Positions 4,996-5,353 of a stretch of 5,353 nt of DNA are shown here, one piece after another (position 1 is the stretch's first letter; each line of letters begins with the position of its first letter). The notes beneath the pieces are model-generated. The model made no database searches, had not been told where the DNA came from, and saw only the letters and a list, made by a program, of their open reading frames with translations. The translations under genes and the position numbers were made by a program. This DNA is from Akkermansiaceae bacterium (lineage in GTDB: Bacteria > Verrucomicrobiota > Verrucomicrobiia > Verrucomicrobiales > Akkermansiaceae). Location of the stretch: positions 1 through 5,353 of the forward strand of contig JALOTR010000257.1 of assembly GCA_025457805.1 (NCBI GenBank), given 5' to 3'.

Positions 4996-5353
4996 GATTG
5001 CAAAAACCGTTCTTGCCGCCGCCTTGTTTGCATCTTCGTTGACAGGTGCGGAACCCATGTCGCCCATCGATCCATCCACCTACAAAGCACCGGTGAGAGT
5101 GGCTTGCATTGGCGACAGCATCACCCAGGGATCCGGCGCGGCGAAGGGCCAATCCTATCCCGCGCAGCTCCAGAAACTGCTGGGTGCTTCGTGGGAAGTC
5201 GGCAACTTCGGCGTGAGCGGACGCACCTTGCTCAAGAAGGGTGATTTTCCGTATTGGAAGGAAAAGGCCTATCAGAAGGCACTCCAGTTCAAGCCGGACG
5301 TCGTCATCATCATGCTCGGCACCAATGACACCAAGCCCCAGAACTGGAAACAC
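4994..5353 (+). CDS. Secreted SGNH/GDSL-family esterase, N-terminal 120 residues (cut by right edge)
   Basis: The frame from the ATG at 4994 is open to the window end. It starts with a signal peptide (1-19, 'MIAKTVLAAALFASSLTGA', cleavage likely before E20), which supports this start or the adjacent GTG at 4991 over the internal ATG at 5057. SGNH hydrolase blocks follow: block I 'CIGDSIT' with nucleophile Ser42 (38-44), block II 'NFGVSGRT' with an oxyanion-hole Gly (71-78), and block III 'MLGTND' with the oxyanion Asn111 (107-112). The Ser-His-Asp triad's Asp and His would lie in the missing part. The spacing and the 'YPAQLQKLL' segment resemble the carbohydrate esterases annotated as sialate O-acetylesterase or GDSL-type lipase in Verrucomicrobia. 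An exported deacetylase of a glycan is therefore likely, but the substrate is unproven. No Shine-Dalgarno is properly spaced: the nearest purine run, GGGG at 4968-4971, is 22 bases upstream and inside the hairpin. Confidence 0.88.
   Translation, partial: MIAKTVLAAALFASSLTGAEPMSPIDPSTYKAPVRVACIGDSITQGSGAAKGQSYPAQLQKLLGASWEVGNFGVSGRTLLKKGDFPYWKEKAYQKALQFKPDVVIIMLGTNDTKPQNWKH

Noticed and set aside
4769..5353. 194-codon minus-strand open frame running to the right edge
   Set aside because: It is antisense to the SGNH hydrolase, which has a signal peptide and three catalytic blocks in the opposite strand. The minus translation has no recognisable motif.
1..5353. tRNA, rRNA, CRISPR array or complete insertion sequence
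   Set aside because: I saw no cloverleaf-like segment, no regularly spaced long direct repeats and no paired terminal repeats around a transposase within the window.

Overview
The window looks like a chromosomal segment of a Verrucomicrobiota bacterium, or a close relative in the Planctomycetota-Verrucomicrobiota-Chlamydiota group. The main evidence is the central gene. It encodes a secreted 1179-residue protein that joins a ThuA-like domain, the 'PVC-type membrane-bound dehydrogenase' beta-propeller, helical repeats, a carbohydrate-binding-like beta-sandwich and a C-terminal cytochrome c (CxxCH) domain. This architecture family is greatly expanded in that group. The moderately GC-rich coding sequence and the lack of clear Shine-Dalgarno sites before the main genes fit this placement. 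The genus cannot be fixed from the sequence alone.

Layout from left to right: (1) 2-136, the last 44 codons of a gene entering from the left, whose basic tail resembles the C-termini of REP-associated (Y1, IS200-like) transposases. (2) 137-494, a non-coding stretch with several short inverted and direct repeats. (3) 495-1262, minus strand, a PAS-AraC transcriptional regulator. (4) 1263-1377, a divergent intergenic region with a 20-bp near-perfect palindrome and an imperfect direct repeat close to the next start codon. (5) 1378-4917, the multidomain oxidoreductase. (6) 4918-4993, a short gap almost filled by a long interrupted hairpin; a 26-codon open frame crosses it, overlapping the stop of the gene before and the start of the gene after. 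(7) 4994 to the right edge, the start of a secreted SGNH/GDSL hydrolase cut off by the window.

Working model (inference): the PAS-AraC protein senses a small molecule and controls the divergent transcript. That transcript makes two exported proteins. One probably oxidises a carbohydrate-like substrate and passes electrons to its own c-type haem. The other is a probable carbohydrate esterase of the sialate/acetylxylan esterase type. Together they look like a small module for de-esterifying and oxidising a glycan or sugar derivative in the periplasm. The substrate is not visible from the sequence.

The observations most worth a second look are the hairpin plus micro-ORF junction at 4914-4996, which has the geometry of a translational-coupling or structure-gated switch (or of a REP-like mobile hairpin), and the operator-like dyad at 1326-1345. 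No RNA gene, CRISPR array, complete insertion sequence or canonical intrinsic terminator was found.
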